The position numbers were made by a program, and so were the translations under genes. A stretch of DNA of 32,501 nt, from assembly GCF_000735345.1 (NCBI RefSeq), contig NZ_JMPJ01000021.1, forward strand, positions 1 to 32,501, written 5' to 3'. The notes under the pieces are model-generated. The model had not been told where the DNA came from and did not search any database. It worked only from the letters and a program-made list of their open reading frames with translations. Shown here piece by piece: positions 1 to 7,908 of this stretch. This stretch comes from Ewingella americana ATCC 33852. GTDB taxonomy: Bacteria; Pseudomonadota; Gammaproteobacteria; Enterobacterales; Enterobacteriaceae. Each line of letters begins with the position of its first letter. Within the stretch, counting starts at the first letter, position 1.

Positions 1-8
1 AATTGCAT

Positions 9-38
9 AACCCTGAATCGAAAGATTCAGGGTTTTTT
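9..38 (+). terminator. Rho-independent terminator at left edge
   Basis: A perfect 11-bp stem (9-19 with 24-34) closes a GAAA tetraloop and runs into six T residues at 33-38. The T tract lies only on the plus-strand side, so it ends a transcript entering from the left, outside the window. In E. coli the DNA left of dkgB is an rRNA operon ending in tRNA-Asp (aspU). The terminator could close such an operon here, but that is inference. Confidence 0.85.
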
Positions 39-120
39 GCATTTATAATTCTGCAAATTCCCGGCGTTTAATTAATATCTTTCGCTAAAAACCGCGTTAA
101 ATATCGCTTGGTGGCACTTC

Positions 121-158
121 TATAAAATAAAGTAGATACCCAACCAGAGTATCTACTT
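121..158 (-). terminator. Terminator of the divergent lipoprotein gene
   Basis: A perfect 10-bp inverted repeat (130-139 with 149-158) has a 9-base loop. Read on the minus strand it is followed by the T-rich stretch complementary to 121-129. It sits 26 bases past the stop of the minus-strand lipoprotein gene, where a terminator is expected. The stem is AT-rich, so it may be of moderate strength. Confidence 0.65.
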
Positions 159-183
159 ATTAACACTTCAGAGTTGATGCTAT

Positions 184-564
184 TTATTGAACGCTTAACT
201 GAATCTTGATGTCTTTATCAAGGTTGGCAATCCAGCGATTATAATTATTGTGGATCATGCCGTTTTTAGCATTCAGGTTGGTGCTATCAATATACTGAAT
301 ACTATATTGGGTTGATGAATAGTTAATTTGAATATGGGCGCTGAAATCACGCTTCACCAACTTCGCATCAATCACGCCATCCTGAGGCGCTGTCATTGAC
401 CAACCGCGCTGCGCACCGGCAATAAGAATCGCTTTGCGCACTTGCTCGGAGGTGTGTTGCAGGACGATGGTTTCCCTGACGTTATGGATCGGAGTAGGGC
501 TTGAGCAGCCGCTAAGTAAGCATGCGACGACGACCGACGCTAAAATTGTATTAGAATATTTCAT
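184..564 (-). CDS. Small putative lipoprotein, unknown function
   Basis: This encodes 126 residues. The N-terminus is a lipoprotein signal: Lys2, a hydrophobic run, then the lipobox LLSGC with the acylated Cys at residue 20. The mature protein therefore starts with CSSPTP, and with no Asp at +2 it would be expected to reach the outer membrane. The rest is about 105 residues with no domain I can name. It looks like a small alpha/beta fold, with hydrophobic-polar alternation in the middle suggesting beta strands. A GAGAA ribosome site lies 7 bases before the ATG. The gene is divergent from the aryl polyene operon across a 275-bp gap and has its own terminator. A shared role with the pigment cluster is possible because APEs are anchored in the outer membrane, but only adjacency supports it. 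Confidence 0.8.
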   Translation of the reverse strand: MKYSNTILASVVVACLLSGCSSPTPIHNVRETIVLQHTSEQVRKAILIAGAQRGWSMTAPQDGVIDAKLVKRDFSAHIQINYSSTQYSIQYIDSTNLNAKNGMIHNNYNRWIANLDKDIKIQLSVQ

Positions 565-589
565 AATTTATTCTCATGACGATATTAGA

Positions 590-676
590 AACTCTATAGA
601 GTTAAGATTTTTGCTGTGTTGACCGATATTAACCGATGCGAAATAGTTAATGAGAATAATTAAAACGTCTCATTAA
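590..676. promoter_or_regulatory. Dyad-rich control region before the ape operon
   Basis: The gap 565-839 between the divergent lipoprotein gene and apeC is much richer in A+T than the ape genes. It holds a perfect 14-bp palindrome (590-603, AACTCTATAGAGTT), two ACCGAT copies exactly 10 bases apart (622-627 and 632-637), and a 9-bp inverted repeat TTAATGAGA/TCTCATTAA (647-655 and 668-676) with a 12-base spacer. A TTGACC at 619-624 could be a -35 box, but no good -10 box lies 17 bases on. These look like regulator sites. Which protein uses them is not visible. Confidence 0.5.
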
Positions 677-839
677 GATTATCGTTTCGATAGAATTAAC
701 ATTCTTAAACAGAGTGTCAAATTTTTCAGTTTATTCCGGCATTTCAGGTGTTTTGACCTATTGTGCTAAATTGCAGATGAAAGTTGTCGGGTTATATAAT
801 AAAGTTTCGGCCTCCCAAAACGTTGAGATGCAGAAGTGT

Positions 840-1556
840 ATGAAATACTCATTAGATATCCTGGACTGGCAGGCCGTTGCGCCCGGTCTACGCTCTAAAC
901 AGCAGTGGAATCAATGGGCTTCGCACGAATCTGCACCAGGTTTTGCGCAAGCGTTAGAGAAAAGTCCGCTGATCCCGATGATGTCGGAACGGCGGATGAG
1001 TCCACCGAGCCGGGCTGCCGTCGAGGCGGGGTTAACGCTGCTTGAAACTCATCAGGTGGATGCTGCCATTTTTACCAGCCAGCACGGTGAGCTGGAGAAG
1101 ACCTTCAAAATCCTGCAAACCTTGTCACAAGAGGGAGAGGTATCGCCAACCGATTTCTCCACCTCGGTACACAATACGGCAGCAGGCTGGCTGACCATCA
1201 TTAGCAAGAACGCACTGCCAATCACCTCTTTGGCTGCCGGGACGGACAGTTTCCAGCAGGGGATGTTAGAAGCGCAGGCCATGCTTTTGACCGGAATGCA
1301 GCGCGTCCTGCTTATCGATTTCGACGGTCTGGTTCCCGCACTTTACTCACCGCCAAGCGCAGCACCTTTCTATCCCTGCGCCGTGGCGCTATTGCTGGCG
1401 AAAGGGGATTCTCTCAGCTGTCAGCAACAACTTGGTGAGCCTTCGCATGAAGCGCTGCCGCAAAGCTTGCAGTTCTTACGCCATTGGCTTAGAGAGCAGA
1501 ACGATTTCTCCGTCAGCGCGGGAGCGCATCAGTGGAACTGGAGACGCCGCCCGTGA
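840..1556 (+). CDS. apeC: Ketosynthase-like chain length factor ApeC
   Basis: This 238-residue protein belongs to the ketosynthase-like chain length factor group found at the head of aryl polyene clusters. It is much shorter than a true ketosynthase (about 400 residues). The stretch ITSLAAGTDSFQQGM stands where active enzymes carry the catalytic Cys (compare TACSSS in ApeO), so it should be inactive. In studied systems such a subunit pairs with the ApeO ketosynthase during polyene elongation. The reading frame extends upstream to a GTG at 714, but those 42 codons are AT-rich and look like leader. The ATG at 840 opens the family-like sequence MKYSLDILDW, so I chose it; ATG 828 is also possible. 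It is the first gene of the operon and its end overlaps apeD by 25 bases. Confidence 0.8.
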   Translation: MKYSLDILDWQAVAPGLRSKQQWNQWASHESAPGFAQALEKSPLIPMMSERRMSPPSRAAVEAGLTLLETHQVDAAIFTSQHGELEKTFKILQTLSQEGEVSPTDFSTSVHNTAAGWLTIISKNALPITSLAAGTDSFQQGMLEAQAMLLTGMQRVLLIDFDGLVPALYSPPSAAPFYPCAVALLLAKGDSLSCQQQLGEPSHEALPQSLQFLRHWLREQNDFSVSAGAHQWNWRRRP

Positions 1557-2332
1557 GCGTGCATGAGCAGAAATCCCACTGGTTGAACCGTTTTTGGCGC
1601 TGGATCGCCACCGGCTTCTTTTTTGCTATTTTCGGAATCGGCGGATTAGTCCTTTCCCTAATCTGGTTTAGTCTATTACGGCTATTTATTCGCCAGCCCG
1701 AAAAACTGCATCGGCTGACGTTGCAGAGTATTCGCTACAGCTTCCGTTTCTTTTTGGGCGCGCTGCGTAGCGTGGGCGTTTTAGATTATCGGTTTGTCGG
1801 CATTGAGAAGTTCGAACAGGACGCCGGATGCTTAGTGGTTGCCAATCATCCCAGCCTGTTGGATTACGTGTTCCTAGCCTCACGTATGCCGCGCTGTGAT
1901 TGCATCGTGAAGCAGGCCTTGCTGAGTAACCCTTTTGTTCGCGGTGTGATCCGTGCCGCTGGGTACTTGGTTAATGCCGGTTCGGAAGAGTTGATGCTGG
2001 CTTGTGAAGCGCGGCTGAAGATGGGCGGTACGCTGTTGGTGTTCCCCGAGGGGACGCGTTCAGTGGTCGGGCAGCCGATGACCTTGCAACGCGGTGCGGC
2101 CAATATCGCGCTGCGGGCGCACTGTGATATCAGGGTGGTGCGTATCTCCTGCACCCCGCCAATGCTGACCAAGCAGGGCAAATGGTATAACATTCCGCCG
2201 ACTAAACCGCAGTTCATTATTTCTGTAGAAAACAAGTTCAGTGCCGATAAGTTCATTGATGAGCACGACCTTTCTCCTGCTCTGGCAGCGAGACGTTTGA
2301 CACACCACCTGCGGTCAGAGTTGACGCGGTAG
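1532..2332 (+). CDS. apeD: PlsC-type membrane acyltransferase ApeD
   Basis: The 266-residue protein belongs to the lysophospholipid/glycerol-phosphate acyltransferase family. One strong membrane segment lies at about residues 20-50 (ATGFFFAIFGIGGLVLSLIW). The catalytic HX4D motif is seen as NHPSLLD, and the FPEGTRS substrate motif follows. In aryl polyene clusters this enzyme is thought to help attach the polyene to a membrane lipid, which is family knowledge rather than proof. The GTG start at 1532 is supported by GGAG seven bases before it and lies inside the end of apeC, which suggests translational coupling. GTG 1553 and 1559 are weaker alternatives. The gene is followed after 25 bases by the first carrier protein. 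Confidence 0.87.
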   Translation: MELETPPVSVHEQKSHWLNRFWRWIATGFFFAIFGIGGLVLSLIWFSLLRLFIRQPEKLHRLTLQSIRYSFRFFLGALRSVGVLDYRFVGIEKFEQDAGCLVVANHPSLLDYVFLASRMPRCDCIVKQALLSNPFVRGVIRAAGYLVNAGSEELMLACEARLKMGGTLLVFPEGTRSVVGQPMTLQRGAANIALRAHCDIRVVRISCTPPMLTKQGKWYNIPPTKPQFIISVENKFSADKFIDEHDLSPALAARRLTHHLRSELTR

Positions 2333-2357
2333 CAATTAAAATAACGAGAAATAAGTC

Positions 2358-2615
2358 ATGGCTCCTTTAAGTAATGAAATCAAACTCCTCATCATCGAGA
2401 CGCTGAATCTCGATGGAATGACGCCAGGGGAGATAGACACCACTGCGCCGTTGTTTGGCGATGGTTTAGGACTGGACTCCATTGATGCTTTAGAACTTGG
2501 GTTAGCTTTAAAGAACAAATATGGATTGGTTCTGTCTGCCGAAAGTCAGGAAATGCGTGCGCATTTTTATTCGGTAGAGACCCTCGCTAAATTTATATCT
2601 GAACAGCGTGGTTGA
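2358..2615 (+). CDS. apeE: Acyl carrier protein ApeE
   Basis: An 85-residue acyl carrier protein with the phosphopantetheine attachment motif GLDSIDALEL; the modified Ser is near residue 39. Its length and four-helix pattern fit the family. In the aryl polyene pathway one of the two carrier proteins receives the activated 4-hydroxybenzoyl starter and carries the growing chain. The phosphopantetheinyl transferase at the end of this operon is the likely modifying enzyme. It stands 9 bases before a second, clearly different carrier protein. Two carriers side by side are characteristic of these clusters. Confidence 0.93.
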   Translation: MAPLSNEIKLLIIETLNLDGMTPGEIDTTAPLFGDGLGLDSIDALELGLALKNKYGLVLSAESQEMRAHFYSVETLAKFISEQRG

Positions 2616-2624
2616 GAGAGACGT

Positions 2625-2879
2625 ATGCAGAAGCAAGATATTTATCAAGAGATTAGAGTACTGCTGGTGAAACTGTTCGAGCTTGATGAAGAAGATATCA
2701 AGCCAGAATCAAGACTGTATGAAGATCTGGAATTGGACAGCATCGACGCGGTCGATCTCATCGTACATTTGCAGAAAACCACCGGACGCAAAATCAAACC
2801 TGAGATGTTTAAGTCGGTGCGCACCGTGCAGGATGTGGTTGACGCCATAGGTCAACTGCTCGAATCAGAACCTCAGTAA
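2625..2879 (+). CDS. apeF: Acyl carrier protein ApeF
   Basis: An 84-residue acyl carrier protein with the attachment motif LELDSIDAVDLIVHL. It is acidic throughout, as usual for carriers that dock onto basic partner surfaces. It resembles ApeE only around the DSID core, so the pair probably serves different steps, for example starter loading and malonyl extension. Such a split is known for the pathway, but which carrier does which cannot be read here. A GAGAG ribosome site precedes the ATG, and ApeG begins 4 bases after the stop. Confidence 0.93.
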   Translation: MQKQDIYQEIRVLLVKLFELDEEDIKPESRLYEDLELDSIDAVDLIVHLQKTTGRKIKPEMFKSVRTVQDVVDAIGQLLESEPQ

Positions 2880-2883
2880 GAGA

Positions 2884-3450
2884 GTGTCGCGACTGATTCG
2901 GGTCAGCCAGTGGCTAATGCCGCTGGTGATTTTGGCTTACCCCTTTGCCGTGTGGCTGGGGATAAAGCACGCCGGTATTGCTGTTCTGGCGCCTATTTTG
3001 ACGCTGGTTTTTATTCTGCGATTGATCACCTTTCGCGGGAAATTAAGCCAGCTCGCATTTTTGGGAAAAGCGATTGCGGCGGTGGGCATTCTGCTGGCCC
3101 TCGCCAGCTGGATACTGAATAAGAGCCAAATGCTGCTCTACTATCCGGTCGCGGTGAATGCATTACTGTTTATATTGTTTTTCTCCTCTCTGTTTTATAC
3201 GCCAACAATTATCGAACGGCTTGCGCGGTTGAGTGAGCCGGAATTATCGCCAGCGGGCATCGCTTACACGCGAAAAGTCACCAAGGCGTGGTGTGCGTTT
3301 TTTATTTTTAACGGTGCAATTGCGCTTTATACCTGCTTGCGCGGGGATTTGGCATTGTGGACGTTTTACAACGGCGGATTAAGTTATCTGCTGATTGGCT
3401 TATTGATGAGTGTTGAATGGATAGTCAGAAAAAGGGTACGGCGCGTCTAA
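2884..3450 (+). CDS. apeG: COG4648-type inner membrane protein ApeG
   Basis: A 188-residue integral membrane protein of the small family that always sits between the carrier proteins and the ligase in aryl polyene clusters. I see about four to five hydrophobic segments: near residues 10-55 (two), 58-80, 88-105, 137-155 and 160-180. The basic C-terminus RKRVRRV should face the cytoplasm. No catalytic motif is visible and the molecular role is unknown. A part in pigment assembly or transfer at the inner membrane is an inference. The GTG at 2884 has no well-spaced ribosome site because the AAGAG is too close. The ATG at 2917, just before the first membrane segment, is a real alternative. Its end overlaps apeH by 34 bases. 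Confidence 0.8.
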   Translation: MSRLIRVSQWLMPLVILAYPFAVWLGIKHAGIAVLAPILTLVFILRLITFRGKLSQLAFLGKAIAAVGILLALASWILNKSQMLLYYPVAVNALLFILFFSSLFYTPTIIERLARLSEPELSPAGIAYTRKVTKAWCAFFIFNGAIALYTCLRGDLALWTFYNGGLSYLLIGLLMSVEWIVRKRVRRV

Positions 3451-4805
3451 CTTTGCCTATGTCGGGCTGGCTTGCTGCTGAGCGTTCGGGCGAGCAGTTG
3501 GTCGCCTTCTCTAAAGACCGGCAGTGGCGAGTAAAGGATTTACGCCTTGATGTACTTCATCTCGTCAATAAAATCAGCACCACGACTGCGCCAAGATGGG
3601 CGCTGTGCTTTGATAGCCCTTACGCCTTTGTTGCCAGTTTGCTGGCGGTGCTCTACTGCGGGCGAACGCCGATATTACCCGGACATTGCCGTCAAGCTGT
3701 GTTGCGCGAAATGCAGCCAGATTTCGACGCGCTGCTCACTGACCAGCCGCTCGAGCTGAATTGCCCGACGCTGCACTTTCCTTTTGAGTCTCAACCGCCG
3801 CTTGCGCCTGAACAGCTCACTCTGCCGCCTTGGCAGGATGATTTGTCGCTGGTGCTGTTCACCTCCGGCTCCACGGGCGCGCCGCAAAAAGTGGTGAAGC
3901 CCGTCGCCAGCCTCGAGCGTGAAAGCCAATGGCTGGCCGAGTGCTGGCAAGCGTTGCCTACGAATGCTCGACTGGCCGCCACGGTAGCGCATCACCATAT
4001 GTACGGGCTGACATTCAGCCTTGTGCTGCCTCTGTCGCTCGGTTTGCCGATTTACGCCAGCCGAATTGAGTACCATGAGCAGCTGATTGAATTAGCCGGT
4101 GGCGGCCCTTTGCTGCTGATTGCCAGTCCTGCGTTTCTGCAAAGGCTAGACCCGGCGCTGCCTGCCGCCTGCTGCGAGCTGGTATTTTCAGCCGGTGGTC
4201 CACTGAGCTATGAAGCTGCCCAGAGAGCTCAGAGCCAATGCGGCGTCTTGCCGACCGAGATTTACGGCACCACGGAAACCGGCATTCTGGCCCATCGCCA
4301 GCAACTGGCGCAGAATTCGCCGTGGGAACTTTTCGGCGGGATCACCTTGCTGGGCCAAGATGATGTCGGCCAGCGGGCATTATCGGAATTGATCCCGCAG
4401 CCTGACGGGGTATTGCTGAGCGATACTATTAGGCTGCTGGAGGATCCGCGCCAGTTTCACCTTGGCGATCGTCAGGATCGGGTGGTTAAGATTGCCGAGC
4501 AGCGCATTTCACTGACTGAGGTCGAACTGCGTTTGCGTGGGATAGAGTGGCTGTCCGATGCCAGCGTGCTGCTGTTGCATAAGCGCGGCCGGGATCACGT
4601 CGCGGCGCTGATTGTGCTGAGTTCAGCCGGGCAGCAGCAGCTAGGCCACTTGGGGCAGGCCGCTTTTCAGGCCGCGCTGCATCAACAGCTGCGCCTTTGG
4701 CTCTCTCCCGTCGCCATTCCGCGTCTTTGGCGAATCGCGCCCGAGATCCCCGTCAACGCGCAGGGGAAACGGGCCTATGCGGAAATACAGGAAATGTTCT
4801 TATGA
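3417..4805 (+). CDS. apeH: Aryl acid-activating AMP ligase ApeH
   Basis: The 462-residue protein is an AMP-forming acyl synthetase of the ANL superfamily. Visible motifs are the P-loop FTSGSTGAPQK (about residue 145), YGTTETG (about residue 285), the hinge region GDRQDRVVKIAEQRISLTE, and a late NAQGKR with the likely catalytic Lys. In the pathway the enzyme activates 4-hydroxybenzoate and loads it on a carrier protein. It is somewhat shorter than typical 500-600 residue ligases, as expected for this clade. The start lies inside apeG. ATG 3459 (MSGWLAAERSG) is an alternative, but the extra residues resemble family N-termini. It ends in an ATGA overlap with apeI. Confidence 0.88.
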   Translation: MDSQKKGTARLTLPMSGWLAAERSGEQLVAFSKDRQWRVKDLRLDVLHLVNKISTTTAPRWALCFDSPYAFVASLLAVLYCGRTPILPGHCRQAVLREMQPDFDALLTDQPLELNCPTLHFPFESQPPLAPEQLTLPPWQDDLSLVLFTSGSTGAPQKVVKPVASLERESQWLAECWQALPTNARLAATVAHHHMYGLTFSLVLPLSLGLPIYASRIEYHEQLIELAGGGPLLLIASPAFLQRLDPALPAACCELVFSAGGPLSYEAAQRAQSQCGVLPTEIYGTTETGILAHRQQLAQNSPWELFGGITLLGQDDVGQRALSELIPQPDGVLLSDTIRLLEDPRQFHLGDRQDRVVKIAEQRISLTEVELRLRGIEWLSDASVLLLHKRGRDHVAALIVLSSAGQQQLGHLGQAAFQAALHQQLRLWLSPVAIPRLWRIAPEIPVNAQGKRAYAEIQEMFL

Positions 4806-5143
4806 TGATGCCAGAGGTGCTTCACTCGCAACGCGACGCTCATGTCCTGACCTTGACTCTGCGCCTTCAGCCGGAGCTGTTTTGGTTCGAGGGCCATTTC
4901 CCCGAGCTGTTAATTCTGCCCGGCGTGGCGCAGCTAAACTGGGTGATGGCCTTTGCCAGCCGTGATTCCCCGCAGATGGGAACGTTTGGCGGCATGGACG
5001 TACTTAAATTCCAGAAACCGCTATTTCCTAACGAACAGGTCGAGTTGCGCATTGAATGGTTGAAAGAGAAGCAGCGTCTGGTGTTCAGCTATCAGGCTGC
5101 CCAGCAGGTGGCGAGCAGCGGGAAAGTGATTTTATGTCCTTAA
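4802..5143 (+). CDS. apeI: Hot-dog 3-hydroxyacyl-ACP dehydratase ApeI
   Basis: A 113-residue single hot-dog domain with the FabA/FabZ-like signature EGHFPELLILPGVAQLNW, in which the His of GHFP is the expected catalytic residue. It works with ApeP to remove water from the beta-hydroxyacyl chain and so builds the conjugated double bonds. The open frame extends left to 4697 inside apeH. The true start is the ATG at 4802 overlapping the apeH stop (ATGA), giving MMMPEVL; three consecutive ATG codons make the exact first residue uncertain by two. It overlaps apeJ by 10 bases. Confidence 0.87.
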   Translation: MMMPEVLHSQRDAHVLTLTLRLQPELFWFEGHFPELLILPGVAQLNWVMAFASRDSPQMGTFGGMDVLKFQKPLFPNEQVELRIEWLKEKQRLVFSYQAAQQVASSGKVILCP

Positions 5144-6861
5144 CCGCGGCCGGGTTCAGGCCCTGCATCATTATTCCCTGCTACAACCACGGCCCGATGA
5201 TGGCTGGCGTGCTGGCGCGTCTGGAGAAATTCGGCCTGCCGTGCATTGTAATTGATGACGGCAGCGAGCCCGCCACGGCGCTGGAGTTACAGCGTTTAGC
5301 TGCCGAATTGCCGCAGATTTCGCTAACCCGCTTGGCCGAAAATCAGGGCAAGGGGGCGGCGGTAGTCGCGGCGTTAAAACAGGCTGCGGCCATGAATTAC
5401 ACTCACGCGGTGCAGGTTGATGCCGACGGGCAGCACCAGTTAGACGATGTCCCAGCAATGCTCGTCGAGGCGCAGAAGTACCCGGATACGCTGATCTCCG
5501 GTCAGCCAATCTATGATGAATCAGTGCCGAAAGCCCGGCTGTATGGGCGCTATGTCACCCACGTCTGGGTATGGATTGAAACCCTGTCGCTGTCGCTGAG
5601 AGACAGCATGTGCGGCTTTCGCGTTTACCCGCTGGCCCCTTGTCTCGAGCTAATGCAGTGCCATCGACTGGGGGAGCGAATGGATTTCGACACCGAAATC
5701 ATGGTTCGTCTCTATTGGCAGGGGACGCGCAGCCGTTTCTTTCCGACCCGCGTGACTTACCCGCAGGACGGCCTTTCGCACTTCGACGCCCTGAAAGACA
5801 ATCTGCGCATTTCGTGGATGCACACCCGGCTGTTCTTCGGCATGCTGCCGCGCATCCCCCGGCTGCTGCGAATGCGCCGGAAAGTGACTGCTAACTCACA
5901 CTGGTCGCAAACTCCCGAGCGCCAAGGGCTGTGGGGCATCCGATTGATGCTCAAAGTTTATCAACTGCTGGGTCGCCGAGCCTTTGAGCTGCTGCTCTAT
6001 CCGGTCATTGGCTACTTCTGGTTGACCGGGCGCACTCAGCGTCAGGCTTCGCAACACTATTTACGTCGGGTGGCAGACTATGCCGAGCAGCATCAGCACC
6101 ACTTGCCTTATCAACTGAGCAGTTTCCGCCATTTTCTGCGTTTCGGCGACGCCATGCTCAACAAGCTTGCCAGCTGGCGCGGCGATACCGTGCTCGGCCG
6201 CAACGCCGTCATGGTTAACCGTGAACTGTGCGAAGCGCAGATAGCCTCCGGGCGCGGGACGCTGATCCTTGCTTCCCATCTTGGCGATATTGAATCCTGC
6301 CGCGCGCTGGGCGAGTTGAATCACAATGTGAAGGTCAACGCGCTGGTGTTTACCCAGCATGCCGAGCGCTTCAATCAGATCATGAAAGAGGTCAATCCGC
6401 AGGCCAATATCAACCTGATTCAAGTCTCGACCTTAGGCCCTGATACCGCCGTGATGCTGAAAAGCAAGCTGGAAGCGGGGGAGTGGGTGGCTATCGTCGG
6501 AGACCGAACTTCCGCCGGGCAGCATGCTCGCGGCGAAGCCCCTCGGGTGGTGCGCAGCCGTTTTCTTGGCGAGCTCGCTACCTTCCCGCAGGGGCCGTTT
6601 ATTCTGGCTTCTGCCCTGAAAGTGCCGGTATTTCTGATGTTCGGCCTTAAACAGAACCAGCAGCTTCACATCTATTTTGAAGCCTTTGCCGACCCTCTGC
6701 TGCTGCCGCGCAGCCAGCGCCAGCAGAGCCTTCAGGCGGCGGTCGATCACTACGCGCAGCGGCTGGAGCACTACTGTCTGCTGGCGCCGCACGACTGGTT
6801 TAACTTTTTTGATTTTTGGCAGCCGCCATTGGTGGATGCAGCACAACGGGACCCAGACTGA
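5134..6861 (+). CDS. apeJ: Glycosyltransferase 2 / LpxL-like acyltransferase fusion ApeJ
   Basis: A 575-residue two-domain protein. Residues about 8-230 are a GT-A family 2 glycosyltransferase: RPCIIIPCYNHG at the N-terminus, VIDDGSE, the metal-binding QVDADGQHQ, and MDFDTEIMVRLYW. Residues about 290-565 are a LpxL/HtrB-type acyltransferase with the catalytic HX4E motif in SHLGDIESCR. Together they suggest a protein that links a sugar and an acyl or polyene group to the membrane anchor of the pigment; this is inferred from the domains. The frame is open from 5056, but the ATG at 5134, seven bases after GGGAAAG, starts the family sequence MSLTAAGF. It overlaps apeI by 10 bases and sits 1 base from apeK. 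Fused GT2-acyltransferases are normal in these clusters. Confidence 0.9.
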   Translation: MSLTAAGFRPCIIIPCYNHGPMMAGVLARLEKFGLPCIVIDDGSEPATALELQRLAAELPQISLTRLAENQGKGAAVVAALKQAAAMNYTHAVQVDADGQHQLDDVPAMLVEAQKYPDTLISGQPIYDESVPKARLYGRYVTHVWVWIETLSLSLRDSMCGFRVYPLAPCLELMQCHRLGERMDFDTEIMVRLYWQGTRSRFFPTRVTYPQDGLSHFDALKDNLRISWMHTRLFFGMLPRIPRLLRMRRKVTANSHWSQTPERQGLWGIRLMLKVYQLLGRRAFELLLYPVIGYFWLTGRTQRQASQHYLRRVADYAEQHQHHLPYQLSSFRHFLRFGDAMLNKLASWRGDTVLGRNAVMVNRELCEAQIASGRGTLILASHLGDIESCRALGELNHNVKVNALVFTQHAERFNQIMKEVNPQANINLIQVSTLGPDTAVMLKSKLEAGEWVAIVGDRTSAGQHARGEAPRVVRSRFLGELATFPQGPFILASALKVPVFLMFGLKQNQQLHIYFEAFADPLLLPRSQRQQSLQAAVDHYAQRLEHYCLLAPHDWFNFFDFWQPPLVDAAQRDPD

Positions 6862-6862
6862 T

Positions 6863-7306
6863 ATGCCTTCGAAACTCGATCCGCGCTTTGACGCCCCGCG
6901 TTTTAGCACCCGCGTAGAGATAACCATTCCTTTCCATGATGCTGATGCGATGGGCGTGGTGTGGCACGGTAACTACTTCCGCTATCTCGAAATCGCCCGT
7001 GAGCAGCTGCTCAAACAGTTTGATTACGGCTATCGGCAGATGCAGGCCTCGGGCTATGTGTGGCCGATTGTCGACACCCGCGTGAAGTACATCGCGCCGC
7101 TGCTGTTTGAGCAGCAGATTGAGGTCCACGCGCAGTTGGAAGAGATTGAAAACCGCCTGCGCATTGGCTACCAGATTTTCGACTGCGCCACCGGCAAACG
7201 CACCACCACCGGCTACACCATTCAGGTGGCGGTGGATGCCGAAAGCAAAGAGATGTGCTTTGTCTCGCCACAGGTTCTGTTCGATAAAACGGGGATCGCG
7301 CTGTGA
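6863..7306 (+). CDS. apeK: 4HBT-type thioesterase ApeK
   Basis: A 147-residue hot-dog thioesterase of the 4-hydroxybenzoyl-CoA thioesterase/YbgC type. The motif DADAMGVVWHGNYFRYLEIAR carries the catalytic Asp and the WHGNY signature. It may act as an editing enzyme or free the 4-hydroxybenzoate starter or product from a thioester; which is not visible. The open frame runs left to 6677 inside apeJ, but the ATG at 6863, one base after the apeJ stop, fits the family N-terminus. It overlaps apeL in a GTGA junction. Confidence 0.88.
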   Translation: MPSKLDPRFDAPRFSTRVEITIPFHDADAMGVVWHGNYFRYLEIAREQLLKQFDYGYRQMQASGYVWPIVDTRVKYIAPLLFEQQIEVHAQLEEIENRLRIGYQIFDCATGKRTTTGYTIQVAVDAESKEMCFVSPQVLFDKTGIAL

Positions 7307-7908
7307 AAACCTTACTGCTTTTTTGCCTGAGTTTGTTCAGTCTGGCTTGCCACGCCGTGACCTTGGAAGAGTTGCAGCAGCGTTTTAGCCAGCAGCCGGT
7401 GCTGCGCGCCCAGTTCGAGCAGCAGCGCAGCATCAGCGGCATGAGTCAGCCGTTGAAATCCAGCGGCAACTTACTGATTGCACAGAAAAATGGCCTGTGG
7501 TGGCAGCAGGAGAAGCCATTCAGCCTGACGCTACTGCTAACCGAAAACCGCATGGTCCAGACCATGCAGGGCCAGCCGCCGCAGGTGGTGACGGCGGACA
7601 ACAACCCGCAGATGTTCCAGTTTAACTCGCTGCTGACCGCGCTGTTCCACGCCGATCGGCAGGCTTTGCAGCAGAACTTTAAGCTCGATTTTAGCGATAA
7701 AGGGCAGGGGGCTTGGCAGTTGACCCTGACGCCGACCACCACGCCGCTCAATCGGCTGTTCCGCAACCTTCATCTCGAGGGCAGCGCCTTTCTGGATAAT
7801 ATAGAAATCAATGACATGCAGGGCGATGTTACCCGCATCCACTTCTTCAATCAGCAAACGCAACCGGCGACGCTGACCCCGGCGGAGCAGGCTCACTTTG
7901 GCGCCTAA
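7303..7908 (+). CDS. apeL: LolA-like periplasmic carrier ApeL
   Basis: A 201-residue exported protein. Residues 1-18 form a signal peptide probably cut after CHA. The mature part begins VTLEELQQRFSQQPVLRAQFEQQRS, the start of the outer membrane lipoprotein carrier (LolA-like) fold. The alternating pattern around SSGNLLIAQKNGLWWQQEKP matches its half-barrel. In APE clusters it is taken to shuttle the lipid-linked polyene across the periplasm, between the ApeM exporter and the outer membrane; this is family-based. GTG start at 7303 overlaps the apeK stop. The last 11 bases overlap apeM. Confidence 0.87.
   Translation: MKTLLLFCLSLFSLACHAVTLEELQQRFSQQPVLRAQFEQQRSISGMSQPLKSSGNLLIAQKNGLWWQQEKPFSLTLLLTENRMVQTMQGQPPQVVTADNNPQMFQFNSLLTALFHADRQALQQNFKLDFSDKGQGAWQLTLTPTTTPLNRLFRNLHLEGSAFLDNIEINDMQGDVTRIHFFNQQTQPATLTPAEQAHFGA

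Noticed and set aside
714-839. Upstream start of apeC at GTG 714
   Set aside because: The extra 42 codons are AT-rich, match no family N-terminus and overlap the leader; ATG 840 fits better.
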